A DNA stretch of 64,000 nt from the NCBI RefSeq assembly GCF_002933465.1, contig NZ_PSZE01000002.1:1-64000 (forward strand). The letters run 5' to 3'. The translations under genes and the position numbers were made by a program. The notes under the pieces are model-generated. The model did no database searches and was not told where the DNA came from. It was given only the letters and a program-made list of their open reading frames with translations. This stretch comes from Nocardia nova. Lineage in GTDB: Bacteria; Actinomycetota; Actinomycetes; Mycobacteriales; Mycobacteriaceae. Positions 18,785-28,522 of this stretch are shown here, one piece after another. Within the stretch, counting starts at the first letter, position 1; the number at the start of each line of letters is the position of its first letter.

Positions 18785-19024
18785 ATGCCGGACCCGCGTT
18801 TGGGTGAGCGGGTGGCTGCGTACGTCCGTCTCCGTCCGGGATCTGAGCTGACGATGGAACAGGTCACGGAGCTCTTCGGGACTGCCGGGGTCGCGAAGCA
18901 GAAGACCCCGGAGCGCTTGATCACACTCGATGAGTTCCCCTACACGCCCACCGGAAAGATCAAGAAGTTCGAACTCCGAGACCGCGTGCGCGCGATGGTG
19001 AGCGAGGAGGCTGAGAGGAAGTAG
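18785..19024 (+). pseudogene. C-terminal fragment of an acyl-CoA ligase
   Basis: The 79 codons encode only the mobile C-terminal domain of an AMP-forming CoA ligase: MPDPRLGERVAAYVRLRPG, then VAKQKTPERLITLDEFPYT, ending TPTGKIKKFELRDR with the catalytic Lys. The N-terminal 400 residues are absent and the sequence upstream does not match in any frame. It is most like ligases of the cyclohexanecarboxylate or long-chain type. Confidence 0.7.
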
Positions 19025-19269
19025 CAATCGCTGCTTTCGTCAGGCCCGCATGCGTCGCGATGTCGGTAGCGTGATGTTCGCGTTCCTGCTCTTCTGTTCT
19101 TGTATCGGGCACAGTGGATATTGTCTTCCGCAACAACATGATTCGGCACGCCGCACCCGCGAGCAGCTCGACCGGTTGCTCTCAGTCGAGGACGCGGCGC
19201 GATGATGGCGGTGCTGAGCAGTTCGCTGCGGGCGCACGCCGCCGGCATCGAACTCGACGCATATAGTGG

Positions 19270-19879
19270 GACCTGACCACGGCCGGCAAGCAGTTCTTTC
19301 CTCGGCGACCGGTTCGCGCCGTTCGCCAGGCTTCCCGCGGTCGTCACCGTTTCGCAGTTCGTCGGGGACTTCCGCAGCGGCATCCATAGCCCGGGCCAGG
19401 AACTCATGCTCGGCCTCGGACTGCGGAACTTCCCGACATCGCGGGCCCACTGGCTGCCTCGCGCGTACCGTTGCGCGCTCGCGCGATACCGGTACGGTCC
19501 GGGCGCGGCGAAGGTCGATTTCCTTGTGTCCGAACCGATCCCGGTCAACGTCGCGCTGTGCGAACCCGGTACCGCGCACGCCTGTGGTGACCAGGTGGAG
19601 GTCTACACGAGCGTGAACGCCGCCATGCGGAGAGAGCGCCGATCACCCCTGTGTGTGCTCCCGGAACCGATGGTCGCCGACAAGACACGTGGCCTGCCGG
19701 GAAAACGGCCCGCACGGGCCTACTGTCACGTGCCAACAGCGCTCACGAACCTGGCGCACCGGAGCGCCACCGCGGTGCAGCCGGCCGAGTGCAACCCGAA
19801 CGACGTCGGCGGCGACATCGCGATCGGAACTCTTACCCTGCTCTGCGGGACGAACCAGACCCGTTACCCGCCAGGCTAA
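19270..19879 (+). pseudogene. Decayed FAD-dependent oxidoreductase (phytoene-dehydrogenase-like)
   Basis: The frame contains several recognisable blocks in order: ALARYRYGPGAAKVDFLVSE, GTAHACGD, then GLPGKRPARAYCHVP, and ECNPNDVGGDIAIGTLTL. They match the second half of NAD(P)/FAD-dependent oxidoreductases related to phytoene dehydrogenase. The N-terminal FAD-binding motif and the C-terminal end are missing, and stretches between the blocks are shortened. There is no start signal. Confidence 0.5.
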
Positions 19880-20019
19880 CTCGGTGCGCGCCTGATCGCC
19901 GCGTAGCGCGCGGAGCGCCCACCTGCGCGCAAGGCGTCATAGAACGACATCCTGGAACATCTCGCGCTGTGGCCGAAGCCGGCCCGTCAAGTTGGGCGTG
20001 AACGACTTCTTCTGCGCCC

Positions 20020-20062
20020 TGGCCGCCCTCCCGCAACCCGCCTGGCTGCGGGAGGGCGGCCA
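20020..20062. terminator. Hairpin terminator downstream of the CoA ligase
   Basis: A perfect 16-bp stem (TGGCCGCCCTCCCGCA with its complement at 20047-20062) and an 11-base loop lie 64 bases past the stop of the minus-strand ligase. No T tract follows. The rest of 19880-20125 appears empty. Confidence 0.7.
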
Positions 20063-20125
20063 TGAAGGAGATATGAACGGCCCGACCCGATGTGGAACCC
20101 CCATGGGGGCTGGAATCACGAAAAA

Positions 20126-21634
20126 CTAGGCGAACAGTTTACGCGCGGCCTCGAAGCTGACCTTGAGAGACGGCGTGCGAGGGAGCCGATCCACGATCTT
20201 GATTCGCGCAGGCACCTGCTGGTACGGCAGGCGGTCGCGCAGCCACTCCCGGAGGGCGTCCTCGGTGAGTGGCTCGACACCGCTCGCCAGCTCCACGACA
20301 GCCGCCACGAGCTCACCGAGCCGCCGGTCGGGCAGTCCGACGACGACCGCGTCCAGCACGGCCGGATGCGCGACCAGCGCGCTGCGCACCACCTCGGGCA
20401 GAACCTTGAAACCACCGCGGATGATCGCCCCGTCGCCACGGCCGTGCAGTGTCACGAAGCCGTCTTCGTCGATCGAGGCGAGATCGGTCGTGCGGATCCA
20501 GTCCGGCTCGATCAGCGGGATCCTGGCTTCCAGCACGCCCTCCTCGCCTGGCGGAACCTCCGTGCCGGTCACCGGGTCGACCACCCGGACCTCGGACCCC
20601 GGCACCGGCCTGCCCGAGCTGGCGCGTTTGGCCGCGCCGTACTCGCGATACAGCTCGGGCGTCCAGGCGATCAGCGTGCCCGCGAATTCGGTTGCTCCGT
20701 ACGCCCACAGCACTGGGATGCCGTAGACCTCCTCGAATCGGTCCCGGGTGCCCGGATCCAGCGGCCCGGAACCGCCGTGCAGCATTTTCAGGGAGGCGAG
20801 GTCCTCCTTCGGCACATTGGCGTCGAGAATCATCCGAATGACCGTCGGTTGTACGCCGACGCGGGTGATCTGATGACGCTTGATCGCGCTCACCCATTCC
20901 GGCACGGTGAACCGCTCGAGTAGGACGAGCCGCTTGCCCGCGCGTACGGCGCCGAGCAACTGACAAAGGCCGCCGATCCCGCCGAACGGCCAGAAGACCA
21001 GATCCGGAGGCTCATCAGCCGACACCGCGACGCCGGGGCTGGCGCTCGCGGCCGCGCGTTCGAGCACCGGCACGCGGATGTGCAGCCGCTTCGGCGGCCC
21101 GGTAGTGCCGCTGGTGAGAACGGCGACACCGTGTTGATCGATCACCTCACCGAAAGGACCCGCACCCAACCGCTCCAGGCCGGGAACGAGCGTGACGTGA
21201 TCCCTGTCAGCCCCGATTGCGATCCCGACCGATCCCTGCCGGCGTGCGGCATCCACGACGGCAGGCGTCCAGTCCTCAGGATCCGCCACGACCAAGGCGA
21301 GTCCCAGCCGTTCGATATCCGCGCCGATCGCCTCCGGAGACTGCTGACAGTAGATCATCGAGAACGAGCGGTTTTCCGAAACGAACGCGAGGATCGCCGC
21401 GGCATGCGGAAACCGGTTGCGCATCACCACGCCGATCGCGGCGTTCTCCGCCACGCCGGCGCCGGCGATGAGTGTGTTGAGCCGGTCGACATACCCGGTG
21501 AGGTCCTCGCCCGTGAGCCAGCGGCCGCCGACCTCGGCGAAGGGTTCACCACCGTAAGCCCGCATCCGGTATCGCAGCACCGCAGCGAAGTCCTCGGCGG
21601 CACTTCCGGTTTGTGGTTCTTCGACGCTTGTCAT
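20126..21634 (-). CDS. AMP-dependent acyl-CoA ligase
   Basis: This 502-residue adenylate-forming enzyme would activate a carboxylic acid to its CoA thioester with ATP. The P-loop is VLTSGTTGPPKRL; the adenine-binding region is LWAYGATEFAG; the hinge and C-terminal domain run through GRGDGAIIRGGFKVLPEVVR to RTPSLKVSFEA, whose Lys is the catalytic one. The ATG at 21634 is a workable start. It is isolated among IS debris, with a terminator downstream and no TTGAC-type operator. It is shorter in the N-terminal lobe than fatty-acid CoA ligases; the substrate is unknown. Confidence 0.85.
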   Translation of the reverse strand: MTSVEEPQTGSAAEDFAAVLRYRMRAYGGEPFAEVGGRWLTGEDLTGYVDRLNTLIAGAGVAENAAIGVVMRNRFPHAAAILAFVSENRSFSMIYCQQSPEAIGADIERLGLALVVADPEDWTPAVVDAARRQGSVGIAIGADRDHVTLVPGLERLGAGPFGEVIDQHGVAVLTSGTTGPPKRLHIRVPVLERAAASASPGVAVSADEPPDLVFWPFGGIGGLCQLLGAVRAGKRLVLLERFTVPEWVSAIKRHQITRVGVQPTVIRMILDANVPKEDLASLKMLHGGSGPLDPGTRDRFEEVYGIPVLWAYGATEFAGTLIAWTPELYREYGAAKRASSGRPVPGSEVRVVDPVTGTEVPPGEEGVLEARIPLIEPDWIRTTDLASIDEDGFVTLHGRGDGAIIRGGFKVLPEVVRSALVAHPAVLDAVVVGLPDRRLGELVAAVVELASGVEPLTEDALREWLRDRLPYQQVPARIKIVDRLPRTPSLKVSFEAARKLFA

Positions 21635-22600
21635 GACTTCGTCATCCTTTCCGCTGAGCGTCGTTGCTCCGCGGCTACAGGCCGTCGACCGGCGCCCCGA
21701 GCTGCTACTTCATCGGTCGCCCTACAGGGCATACCGATCCTGTCGATGACGGCCTGGCCATTCAGGACCTGGTGTTCGGCATCCTGACCCGCTGCCGAGA
21801 AGGAACCGGAATCGCCACCCGCCGACCGGCCCGGAAACTGGTCCTCTCGTTTTATCGGCAGGGCCATCGGCCTCAGCCGATAACTGCGGGGCAATGCCGC
21901 CCTCCGAACTCGTCGAGCCATCCTGACCGGACTGCGAGGCCGGTGGCCGTGGGGGTAGCCGTCCTGCTGTGCTGGGTCTAGCATTGAACTGCTTTCGGTA
22001 AATAATTCAGTTTATATTACCCCGAGCTTTCCATCGCGCGGCACTTGTGGAAAAGCTCGCAATGCCCGTGGCCTCCGCCGTCGTCGATGGCCTCCTTCCG
22101 GCGCGATGCTGGTCGGCAATGACTGGGTGTTGATCGCATCCGGGAGTCAATGAGCATCGGCGTGTGAGCATTTCGGCGAACTGGTCCGCATCACGCGCAC
22201 GACTACAGCGTGCCGGTTTCCGTCAGCCAGGCGCATCCCACCCAGATATGCCGACGATTAGTGCCTGATGGCAGGGTATCAGGGCGGAGGCCGAAGCGTT
22301 GCGAAATTAGAGCACCGAAGTACTGGCAGCGATGGGATCGCGTCTGTCACAACAAAAGACGCGCACCACCCATATCGATGAGAGCTGGACTCCCTCGGGT
22401 GACGAATGCGCCGGGCGGGATTGTCCAGGCCGATAACGCAATTCGGTTCATCTCGGGTTCTCGGGTAGAAGATCTGCTCGGCCGGGCCGCGGCACGAGCG
22501 ACGAGCCACGGGCCGAAACTGTCCCGGCAAACGTTCGAGAAATGTTCGCAAGCGGGGCGGTGGTATGCGGCGTTCCAGCTTAGCTCGTCGGCGATTCTCG
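21635..22600. other. Gene-free stretch within the IS graveyard
   Basis: Nearly 1 kb without a supportable gene. Long frames on both strands lack domains. An AT-rich patch at 21995-22020 may be a former promoter. On the plus strand a short reading ending at 22650 (ILEAASAFLAAEIDRPQR) resembles the tail of an IS3 OrfA. Confidence 0.4.
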
Positions 22601-22639
22601 AGGCTGCGTCGGCTTTCCTCGCCGCCGAGATCGACCGGC

Positions 22640-22975
22640 CCCAGCGCTGATCATGGTCGAGGACGTGATGCCCAGGACCCGTAGCAGGAGCTCGACCGGG
22701 TGCTGGCTGTTCTGTTCGACGAACCGCGTGATCACCGCCGGGTCGGGCCGAGCTCCGCGGCGAAATACGCACTCGCAGAACGCATATCTCGTTAACACGT
22801 TCCAAACGTTTGCCGGCATCGGCCTCGGTCTGGCGGATCCAGTTCCGCAACGCCTCGTGATGCACCCCGAGCTGCTCGGCCGGCTTCCGGATCGTCGGTT
22901 TCGGGTCCGACTCCCGATACAGGCGGACCGCCCGCGTCTTCAACTTGTCCGGGTACTTCCTGGTCCGGTACTTCT
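22640..22975 (-). pseudogene. IS3-family OrfA/OrfB remnant
   Basis: The minus strand reads RKYPDKLKTRAVRLYRESDP and then IRKPAEQLGVHHEALRNWI, the HTH half of an IS3 OrfA. A frameshift leads to ITRFVEQNSQHPVELLLRVL, which resembles the start of the cognate OrfB. A stop sits just upstream of the first block and the rest of OrfB is gone. It is 20 bases from the CoA transferase stop. Confidence 0.6.
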
Positions 22976-22997
22976 ACGATGCCGCCACGGATGACTC

Positions 22998-25253
22998 CTA
23001 GACGACGATCGCGTCGTGCTCCGGATCGCTCAGCGTGTACCGCTCTCGCAGCGCACCCGCCCGGCGCAGCAATTCCACGCCCTCGGGCCACTCGGCGGCG
23101 TGAGCGTGCGTATCGGGGCGCTGGAAGTATCCACGAATCAGCCGGAACCGACCGAACCGGGGATCGCGTACGACGTGGCTGAAGTCGTTATCCGCGAGAT
23201 ACGGCTGATCGAGGAATCCGATCGGCGACGGCACAGCGCAGACCGGCACGCCCGCCTCGGTGAAGACGCCAACCCAATGCTCGACCGTGTGGTCGGCGAG
23301 TGCAGTGGCGACGGCTTCGTGGGTCAGCGGAGCCTGCCCGACCAGGAATTCCACTGCGCGGCGCTGTGCGGCTGTTGTGGCCGCGATGGCGAGCCAGCCA
23401 TCGGCGGCGCGGTGGTAGCGGCGCGCGGGTTCCGGACCCCGGTAGTCGCGGCCCCCGGCCTCGGCTTCCGGTCTGCCGGAGTAGGACGTCAGTTCGGCGA
23501 GCTGTAGGAAAGTCGATGAGGCGGTGAGTGAGGTCGTAACGTGTTGTCCTCGTCCCGAGGTGACCCGTTCGACCAGGGCCGCCAGGGTGCCCAAAGCGGC
23601 AAGTGCGCCGGTGGCGACATCGAGGACCGGTGTGAGCGTGGCGACGGGCTCGTCGTCTCCGCCTTGCGCCGCGGCGAGGCCGGAACGGGATTGCAGGACC
23701 GGGTCGAAGCCCGGCATCTCGACGAACGGCCCGGTGGCACCGAACGCCGAGACGGACGTATGCACCAGTCGCGGATGTCCCGCGCGCAGCGACTTATCCG
23801 ACACGCCGAGTCGGTGGGCAACGGATGGGCGGAGATTGTCCACGAGGACGTCGGCATCGGCGGCGAGTTGTAGTAGCGCCGAATGTCCGTCGGGGTCGCG
23901 GAGGTCGAGGGCGCCGATGGATTTGGCGTGGTTGACTGCGGCGTAGGAGGCGGCGTACGCGGCGTAGGGGTCTCCGCGGGGGGCCTCCACTTTGACGACC
24001 GCTGCGCCGAGGTCGGCCATAAGAGTGCTGACCAGCGGGCCGGCGAGGAACGTGCTGATGTCGAGAATCCGCAGACCTGCGAGAGGAAGGGCGGGGGCGG
24101 GTGTCGCCCGCGACACCTCGGGTCGCTCGTCGGTCCACAATTCGGCTGCGGGCACGAATTGCGCGGCGGGCAGATGTCGGATCGCCGAGGCCGACTCCGA
24201 GAACGTCAGAGGCGGTCCGGGCAGCATCACCGGCCCCACCTCGGGATGCGCGAGTTCGACCGGCGGCGCTGCGTGAGCGACGATATCGCTTTTCAGCCAG
24301 TCCTCGCGCTTCAGCACCGGAGCGCACGGAACGCCCGCTGCCCCGAGGATTTCCAGCCACTCGTCGCGCGGACGCTGAGCGAAGGCTTGTTCCAGCTCCG
24401 CAGATACAGCAGGTCCGATCTCAGGTCGCAGGACGTTCAGAAACTCGCCGTCGACACCGGGCATGACCATGATGTCGAGGCGGTCCAGTGCGGTAAGCGC
24501 GGGCAGGAAGAATTCGACAGTCAGTGCCGACAAGTGGAGATAACGGTCGTCGGCGCACCGGTAGATGCGGAAGTTGGGTCTGCTGTCCATCCGGCCGCCG
24601 GGATTGATGACCTGGTCCGTATCGATCCCCTTGACAACAAGGGTGGACAATGCGGCGGCGCAGGCATGCAGTCCCGTGGTGATCAGGGAGCGGCCATGAC
24701 CGGTGGTGCGGGCGCCGAATACACCAGCCACGGCCAACACGGAGCCGAGTGCGCCCTGAATTGCGGGCACCATCGGCACCGCGGAGGCGATCGGAGTGCC
24801 AGGGTCGTGGGAGGGGTGGAAGGTGGCGAATCCGCCGATGGCAGAGGTAAGTAGCGGGTCGGCGGGAAGATCGCGCCAGCGGCCGACGGTTCCGTGTGGG
24901 GGCATGGACACGTGTACCAGCGCGGGTGCCGACGCACACAGGGATTCCGAGTCCAGCCCCGTGGGCCGCTCGGCCCCCGGCGACGCGTCGTCGAGCACCA
25001 CATCGGCGGCGCGGGCGAGGCGTCGCACGGCGGCGGGGTCCGCGGCGGGTGTGAATCGCTTGCCGCGGTCCCAGCACAGGTCTTGCGGCCCCTCGGGAGA
25101 ATCCGGTGCGGCCGGTGCCCAGTCTTCCGGAACGGCGCGAACGACGTCGGCGCCGAGGTCCGCGAGGAGCATGCCCGCGGTTCGGCCGGCTTGGCCCGCG
25201 CTCAGTTCAAGGACTCGCACTCCGGCGAGCGGGAACCCTTGGTCGGTTGTCAT
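22998..25253 (-). CDS. Double-length family III CoA transferase (CaiB/BaiF, two fused domains)
   Basis: This 751-residue protein contains two complete family III CoA-transferase units in tandem. The first starts FPLAGVRVLELSAGQAGRTAG; the second, from about 410, starts LPLAGLRILDISTFLAGPLV. Each carries the DLGADVV/DLGAAVVKVEAPRGD nucleotide-binding segment. Single-domain relatives are homodimers with interlocked rings, so the fusion may form an internal pair. Such enzymes move CoA between carboxylic acids, activating a substrate without ATP. The start at 25253 has AGGAG 6 bases upstream; the 49 codons before it lack a signal. It is divergent from the NTF2-like gene at 25502. Confidence 0.85.
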   Translation of the reverse strand: MTTDQGFPLAGVRVLELSAGQAGRTAGMLLADLGADVVRAVPEDWAPAAPDSPEGPQDLCWDRGKRFTPAADPAAVRRLARAADVVLDDASPGAERPTGLDSESLCASAPALVHVSMPPHGTVGRWRDLPADPLLTSAIGGFATFHPSHDPGTPIASAVPMVPAIQGALGSVLAVAGVFGARTTGHGRSLITTGLHACAAALSTLVVKGIDTDQVINPGGRMDSRPNFRIYRCADDRYLHLSALTVEFFLPALTALDRLDIMVMPGVDGEFLNVLRPEIGPAVSAELEQAFAQRPRDEWLEILGAAGVPCAPVLKREDWLKSDIVAHAAPPVELAHPEVGPVMLPGPPLTFSESASAIRHLPAAQFVPAAELWTDERPEVSRATPAPALPLAGLRILDISTFLAGPLVSTLMADLGAAVVKVEAPRGDPYAAYAASYAAVNHAKSIGALDLRDPDGHSALLQLAADADVLVDNLRPSVAHRLGVSDKSLRAGHPRLVHTSVSAFGATGPFVEMPGFDPVLQSRSGLAAAQGGDDEPVATLTPVLDVATGALAALGTLAALVERVTSGRGQHVTTSLTASSTFLQLAELTSYSGRPEAEAGGRDYRGPEPARRYHRAADGWLAIAATTAAQRRAVEFLVGQAPLTHEAVATALADHTVEHWVGVFTEAGVPVCAVPSPIGFLDQPYLADNDFSHVVRDPRFGRFRLIRGYFQRPDTHAHAAEWPEGVELLRRAGALRERYTLSDPEHDAIVV

Positions 25254-25434
25254 CTTCATCTCCTGATGCCGAAAAGCGTGAGCCCACGGCCTGGGTGTGC
25301 CGTGCTGCCGTGTCCCGGAGGGCCAGCGATCCCGCCGAGGGTGCGGGCTCCAGCTCATACAGATAAATAGTTTAGTTATCAGTCCTGCTGTGGGACTCAC
25401 GACCTTACTCGTTCTACGCGGGTCGTGGAGCGAA

Positions 25435-25448
25435 ATAGTGTAATCAGT
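25435..25448. promoter_or_regulatory. Shared promoter box ATAGTGTAATCAGT
   Basis: This 14-base box upstream of the NTF2-like gene differs by one base from a box at 40482-40495 upstream of another gene set. It could be a regulator half-site or a conserved -10 region. Close by, at 25360-25385, is an AT-rich patch serving the divergent CoA transferase. Confidence 0.3.
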
Positions 25449-25501
25449 TGAACAATAAGGTTTAGGAAAGTAGTCTGCTTGGGTCGTGGAAGGAGTCTCA
25501 C

Positions 25502-25918
25502 GTGACGATCACGGGGAACGAGCTGGAGATCTTCATTCGCCGGTGGTATCGGCTGTGGAACGAGCAGGACCGGGAAGGTTGGTTGAGGCATTGGCGTGAG
25601 ACTGCGCCCGGGGAACCGATCCTGGAGGATCCGGTGGGTACTCCGGTCAAACGTGGGTGGGATCTGGCGGGCGAATTGTGGGACCGGACCGGGCCGGACC
25701 ATCCCGCCGTCACCATTCTTCAGTTGATCACCGGAGGCTCCGAGGCTGTCGTCGTCTGCCACAACGAGGGTCTTTACCGTGGTGAGCCGTTGATCATCCC
25801 CAGCGTCGACGTGTGGCGGCTAGAACCGGACGGGAGCAGTAGGGTCCGCAGTTTCTGGAACATTCCCGATCACATCCCCTACGGCAAGTGGACGGCGCGT
25901 ACCGGCAGCGAGGCCTGA
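25502..25918 (+). CDS. NTF2/SnoaL-like fold protein
   Basis: This 138-residue protein starts with GTG after GGAAGGAG. The sequence LEIFIRRWYRLWNEQDREGW, followed by VDVWRLEPDG and VRSFWNIPDH, fits the cone-shaped NTF2-like fold used by SnoaL-type cyclases, ketosteroid isomerase relatives and many ligand-binding proteins. No catalytic residues can be assigned with confidence. It is divergent from the CoA transferase and upstream of the Rieske oxygenase. Confidence 0.7.
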   Translation: MTITGNELEIFIRRWYRLWNEQDREGWLRHWRETAPGEPILEDPVGTPVKRGWDLAGELWDRTGPDHPAVTILQLITGGSEAVVVCHNEGLYRGEPLIIPSVDVWRLEPDGSSRVRSFWNIPDHIPYGKWTARTGSEA

Positions 25919-26225
25919 ACGATCCCTTCCGCTGCCGAAATCTGATGCTCTGCAGTTCATTCGGAGCAGCCTGGGCGCCGAGCGCTGCGCCCACCCACCG
26001 ATGTCGATCAGTGCCGCAACGCGGCGGCGGAATCCAGTGGCTGTCGCCGGGTGCCACCACGACCACCACGGCGCCGCCCGGTTCGCGTCCGACACGCCGA
26101 TCACACCTTGGTGCCCGCACCGACGCCGGCGTTCGAACGGCCCTGCCGCGACCTGTTCCGCGCTCTCGCGCAGTTGCGCGGCGATCAGCTTCCAGAATCC
26201 GTGTGGAGCCCGGCGGCCGCATCGG
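25919..26225. other. Gene-free stretch, possibly eroded coding DNA
   Basis: On the minus strand, fragments such as PHGFWKLIAAQLRE and APGDSHWIPPP occur in different frames, which looks like an old coding sequence with several frameshifts. The family could not be identified. Confidence 0.35.
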
Positions 26226-27299
26226 TCACGCCCCGGCCTCGGCCTTCTCGGCATTGGGCGCTCGCGTGTCGCCGGCGCCGTTGGGGCCGTTGACCGCGTC
26301 GTTCGCGGGGTAGAACTGCTTGGCCCACTTGCGCATCTTGCGGAAGCCGGGGCCTTCCGGGCCCGCCAGGGTGGGAGGATCGAGATAGATCTGGTGGTTC
26401 CAGATCTCGATATCGTCGGGCAGCGCCAGCTTCGCCGATCGCAGGCGACGGTCGTACGTTCCGTCCTCGAGGTCGCCGGCCTGCCGGTCGACCCAGTAAC
26501 TGGCGAAGATCTCGCTCCGTCCGTCCTCGACCGGCGTGCAGTTGATCATGATGACGCGGACGCCCTGTCCGGCGAGGTGTTCGGCCGTCACGCTGGCGCC
26601 GAGTCCGTCCCAGTGCAATTCGATGGTGTTCTCGGTGTCGGTCCGGAGTACGCCGTCGGCGTCCTCGGCGTGTTCGGTCCAACCTTTGCCGAAACCGATA
26701 CGGGCCCACCAGTGGGGGCCTTCCACCGTTTCCTCCAGCACCACCGGGCTGACGGGCGTGCCGTGGACGAAGCGGAAGTGCTGCGGGTCGACCGTGTTCT
26801 CGGTGACCATCTGGGGGTGCACGCGCAGGTCGCGGAAGTGCTGCCGGGCTTCGGGACGGAGCGGGTGGAATTCCCGACCTGCGGTCGGACGCATGGCGGT
26901 GAACGCATCGTGTACGTCGAAGAAGGGCTCGCGGCCCTCGGCGTCGAACCAGATGTAGATGGACTCGTTGCGTTCGATCGTCGGCCAGCAGCCCAGCCGG
27001 CGGGCTCGACTCGGTCGATCCTGGTAGGGGATCGACATGTTCCGGCCGTCGGGGGCCCATACCCAGCCGTGGAAAGGGCACTGGATGCCCTCGTCGACTA
27101 CCTTTCCGCCGTGCGCGAGGCTCGCGCCCAGGTGACGGCAGTACCTGTCCTGGACCCGCACGACGCCGTCGTTGCCTCGGTACCCGACGAGATCGCGGCC
27201 GAAGTAGCGCAGGGGCACCACCTGGCCCACGGCGAAGTCGGCGGACCAGGCCACCTGGAACCAGCCGGTGATCTCGAGGGACAGTCCGTGTAGTCGCAT
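26226..27299 (-). CDS. Rieske non-heme iron oxygenase, alpha subunit
   Basis: This 357-residue oxygenase would hydroxylate a cyclic or hydrophobic substrate using O2 and electrons from a reductase. The Rieske [2Fe-2S] ligands are visible: Cys54 and His56 in CRHLG, Cys74 and His77 in CPFHGW. The mononuclear iron motif is in ENTVDPQHFRFVHG, with Asp171, His174 and His179 as likely bridging and ligand residues. The length and the spacing resemble KshA-type steroid hydroxylases and other single-component oxygenase subunits rather than dioxygenases with a beta subunit; none is encoded nearby. The start at 27299 has AGGAG. The gene is divergent from its probable reductase, and an operator lies 58 bases upstream. 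Confidence 0.9.
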   Translation of the reverse strand: MRLHGLSLEITGWFQVAWSADFAVGQVVPLRYFGRDLVGYRGNDGVVRVQDRYCRHLGASLAHGGKVVDEGIQCPFHGWVWAPDGRNMSIPYQDRPSRARRLGCWPTIERNESIYIWFDAEGREPFFDVHDAFTAMRPTAGREFHPLRPEARQHFRDLRVHPQMVTENTVDPQHFRFVHGTPVSPVVLEETVEGPHWWARIGFGKGWTEHAEDADGVLRTDTENTIELHWDGLGASVTAEHLAGQGVRVIMINCTPVEDGRSEIFASYWVDRQAGDLEDGTYDRRLRSAKLALPDDIEIWNHQIYLDPPTLAGPEGPGFRKMRKWAKQFYPANDAVNGPNGAGDTRAPNAEKAEAGA

Positions 27300-27357
27300 T
27301 CGTATCTCCTTGCTCGCCACCATTTATCGTTCGCTGTCGCCGCTTTCGGTGTCCTAG

Positions 27358-27373
27358 GCGACGAAATCGTCAA
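27358..27373 (-). promoter_or_regulatory. Operator site TTGACR-N4-YGTCAA (site 2)
   Basis: Minus-strand reading TTGACGATTTCGTCGC: the left arm is perfect, and the right arm has mismatches in its last two bases. It is 58 bases upstream of the Rieske start. The weaker arm may allow a different degree of repression than at the reductase. Confidence 0.5.
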
Positions 27374-27429
27374 CGTGCCGGACTTCCTCTAGAGTGTAGC
27401 GGTGCCTAGCCGATCAATATGACGCTCGT

Positions 27430-27445
27430 TTGACGGTAGCATCAA
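27430..27445 (+). promoter_or_regulatory. Operator site TTGACR-N4-YGTCAA (site 3)
   Basis: TTGACGGTAGCATCAA, one mismatch in the right arm, 71 bases upstream of the reductase start. Together with site 2 it puts both divergent oxygenase genes under the same regulator. Confidence 0.6.
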
Positions 27446-27516
27446 ATCGCTGGTCCGCCGAGGTAGTGACTGAAATTTGCGGGTTTATCGCGCCTGGACC
27501 GCTGGGAAGGATGACA

Positions 27517-28485
27517 ATGTCTGCAACTTCGCGTGTCGAGCCGAAACTCGACCTGATCGTCGCGGGTAAGGCGGTCGTCGCCGACGACGTCGTCGAATTG
27601 ACCCTGCGTGATCCCAGTGATCGTCAGCTTCCGGCGTGGGAGCCGGGTGCGCACATCGATCTGGTGCTCGGCCCGGACCTCGTGCGGCAGTACTCGCTCT
27701 GCGGCGATCCCGACGACCGGTCCTGCTTCCGCGTAGCGGTGCTGCGTGAGCCGAACGGGCGTGGCGGCTCGGAATATGTGCATACCGCACTCGAGGTCGG
27801 TGAGTCGATTCGAATCGCAGGACCGCGCAATCACTTTCGACTCGTCGATGCGAAGTCGTACCTGTTCATCGCGGGCGGAATCGGCGTGACGCCGATCATT
27901 CCGATGGTGCGGGCGGCCGCCGCGAGAGGGGCGCGCTGGTGTCTGTTGTACGGCGGCCGCACTCGGGCGTCCATGGCATTCGGCGCGGACCTGGTCGTTG
28001 AATATGCCGACCGGGTCGCACTGCGACCGCAAGACGAGACCGGGCTGCTCGATCTGGCCGGGGCTTTGGACGGTCTGGACCTCGCCGATGAGCCCGCGGT
28101 CTACTGCTGTGGTCCCGAGGCGCTGCTGCTCGCGGCGGAGCAGTGCTGTGCCGAGCGCGGAATCGCCGTGCATGTCGAGCGTTTCGCGCCGAAGGCGATC
28201 GTGGTCGACGAGCCGGAACGTAGCTTCGAGGTGGACCTGGCGCAGTCCGGGACGACAGTACGTGTTGCCGCCGATCAGACGATTGTCGCCGCGCTGGAAG
28301 CTGCCAGGTTCGAAGTTCCCACCTCCTGTGAGGAGGGCACCTGTGGGACCTGTGAGACGCGCGTGCTCGGCGGTGTTCCGGACCACCGCGACTCGCTGCT
28401 CACGCCGGAGGAGCAAGCCGCCAACGACACCATGATGGTCTGCGTCTCGCGTGCGAACACGCCACGGCTCGTCCTCGACTTGTAG
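27517..28485 (+). CDS. PDR/VanB-type reductase with C-terminal [2Fe-2S] ferredoxin domain
   Basis: This 322-residue electron-transfer protein has three modules: a flavin-binding barrel with RQYSLCG, an NAD-binding domain with FIAGGIGVTPIIPM, and a plant-type ferredoxin domain with PTSCEEGTCGTCETR and a fourth Cys in MMVCVSRA. It would pass electrons from NAD(P)H to the Rieske oxygenase encoded divergently. ATG 27517 follows GGAAGG; the ATG at 27511 lies too close to the RBS, and the longer frame to 27430 starts inside the operator. This layout matches the reductase partners of oxygenases such as VanA and KshA. Confidence 0.9.
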   Translation: MSATSRVEPKLDLIVAGKAVVADDVVELTLRDPSDRQLPAWEPGAHIDLVLGPDLVRQYSLCGDPDDRSCFRVAVLREPNGRGGSEYVHTALEVGESIRIAGPRNHFRLVDAKSYLFIAGGIGVTPIIPMVRAAAARGARWCLLYGGRTRASMAFGADLVVEYADRVALRPQDETGLLDLAGALDGLDLADEPAVYCCGPEALLLAAEQCCAERGIAVHVERFAPKAIVVDEPERSFEVDLAQSGTTVRVAADQTIVAALEAARFEVPTSCEEGTCGTCETRVLGGVPDHRDSLLTPEEQAANDTMMVCVSRANTPRLVLDL

Positions 28486-28522
28486 TCCGTCAGTCGCGCA
28501 TTTCGCTCCGAGGGGAGCATAG

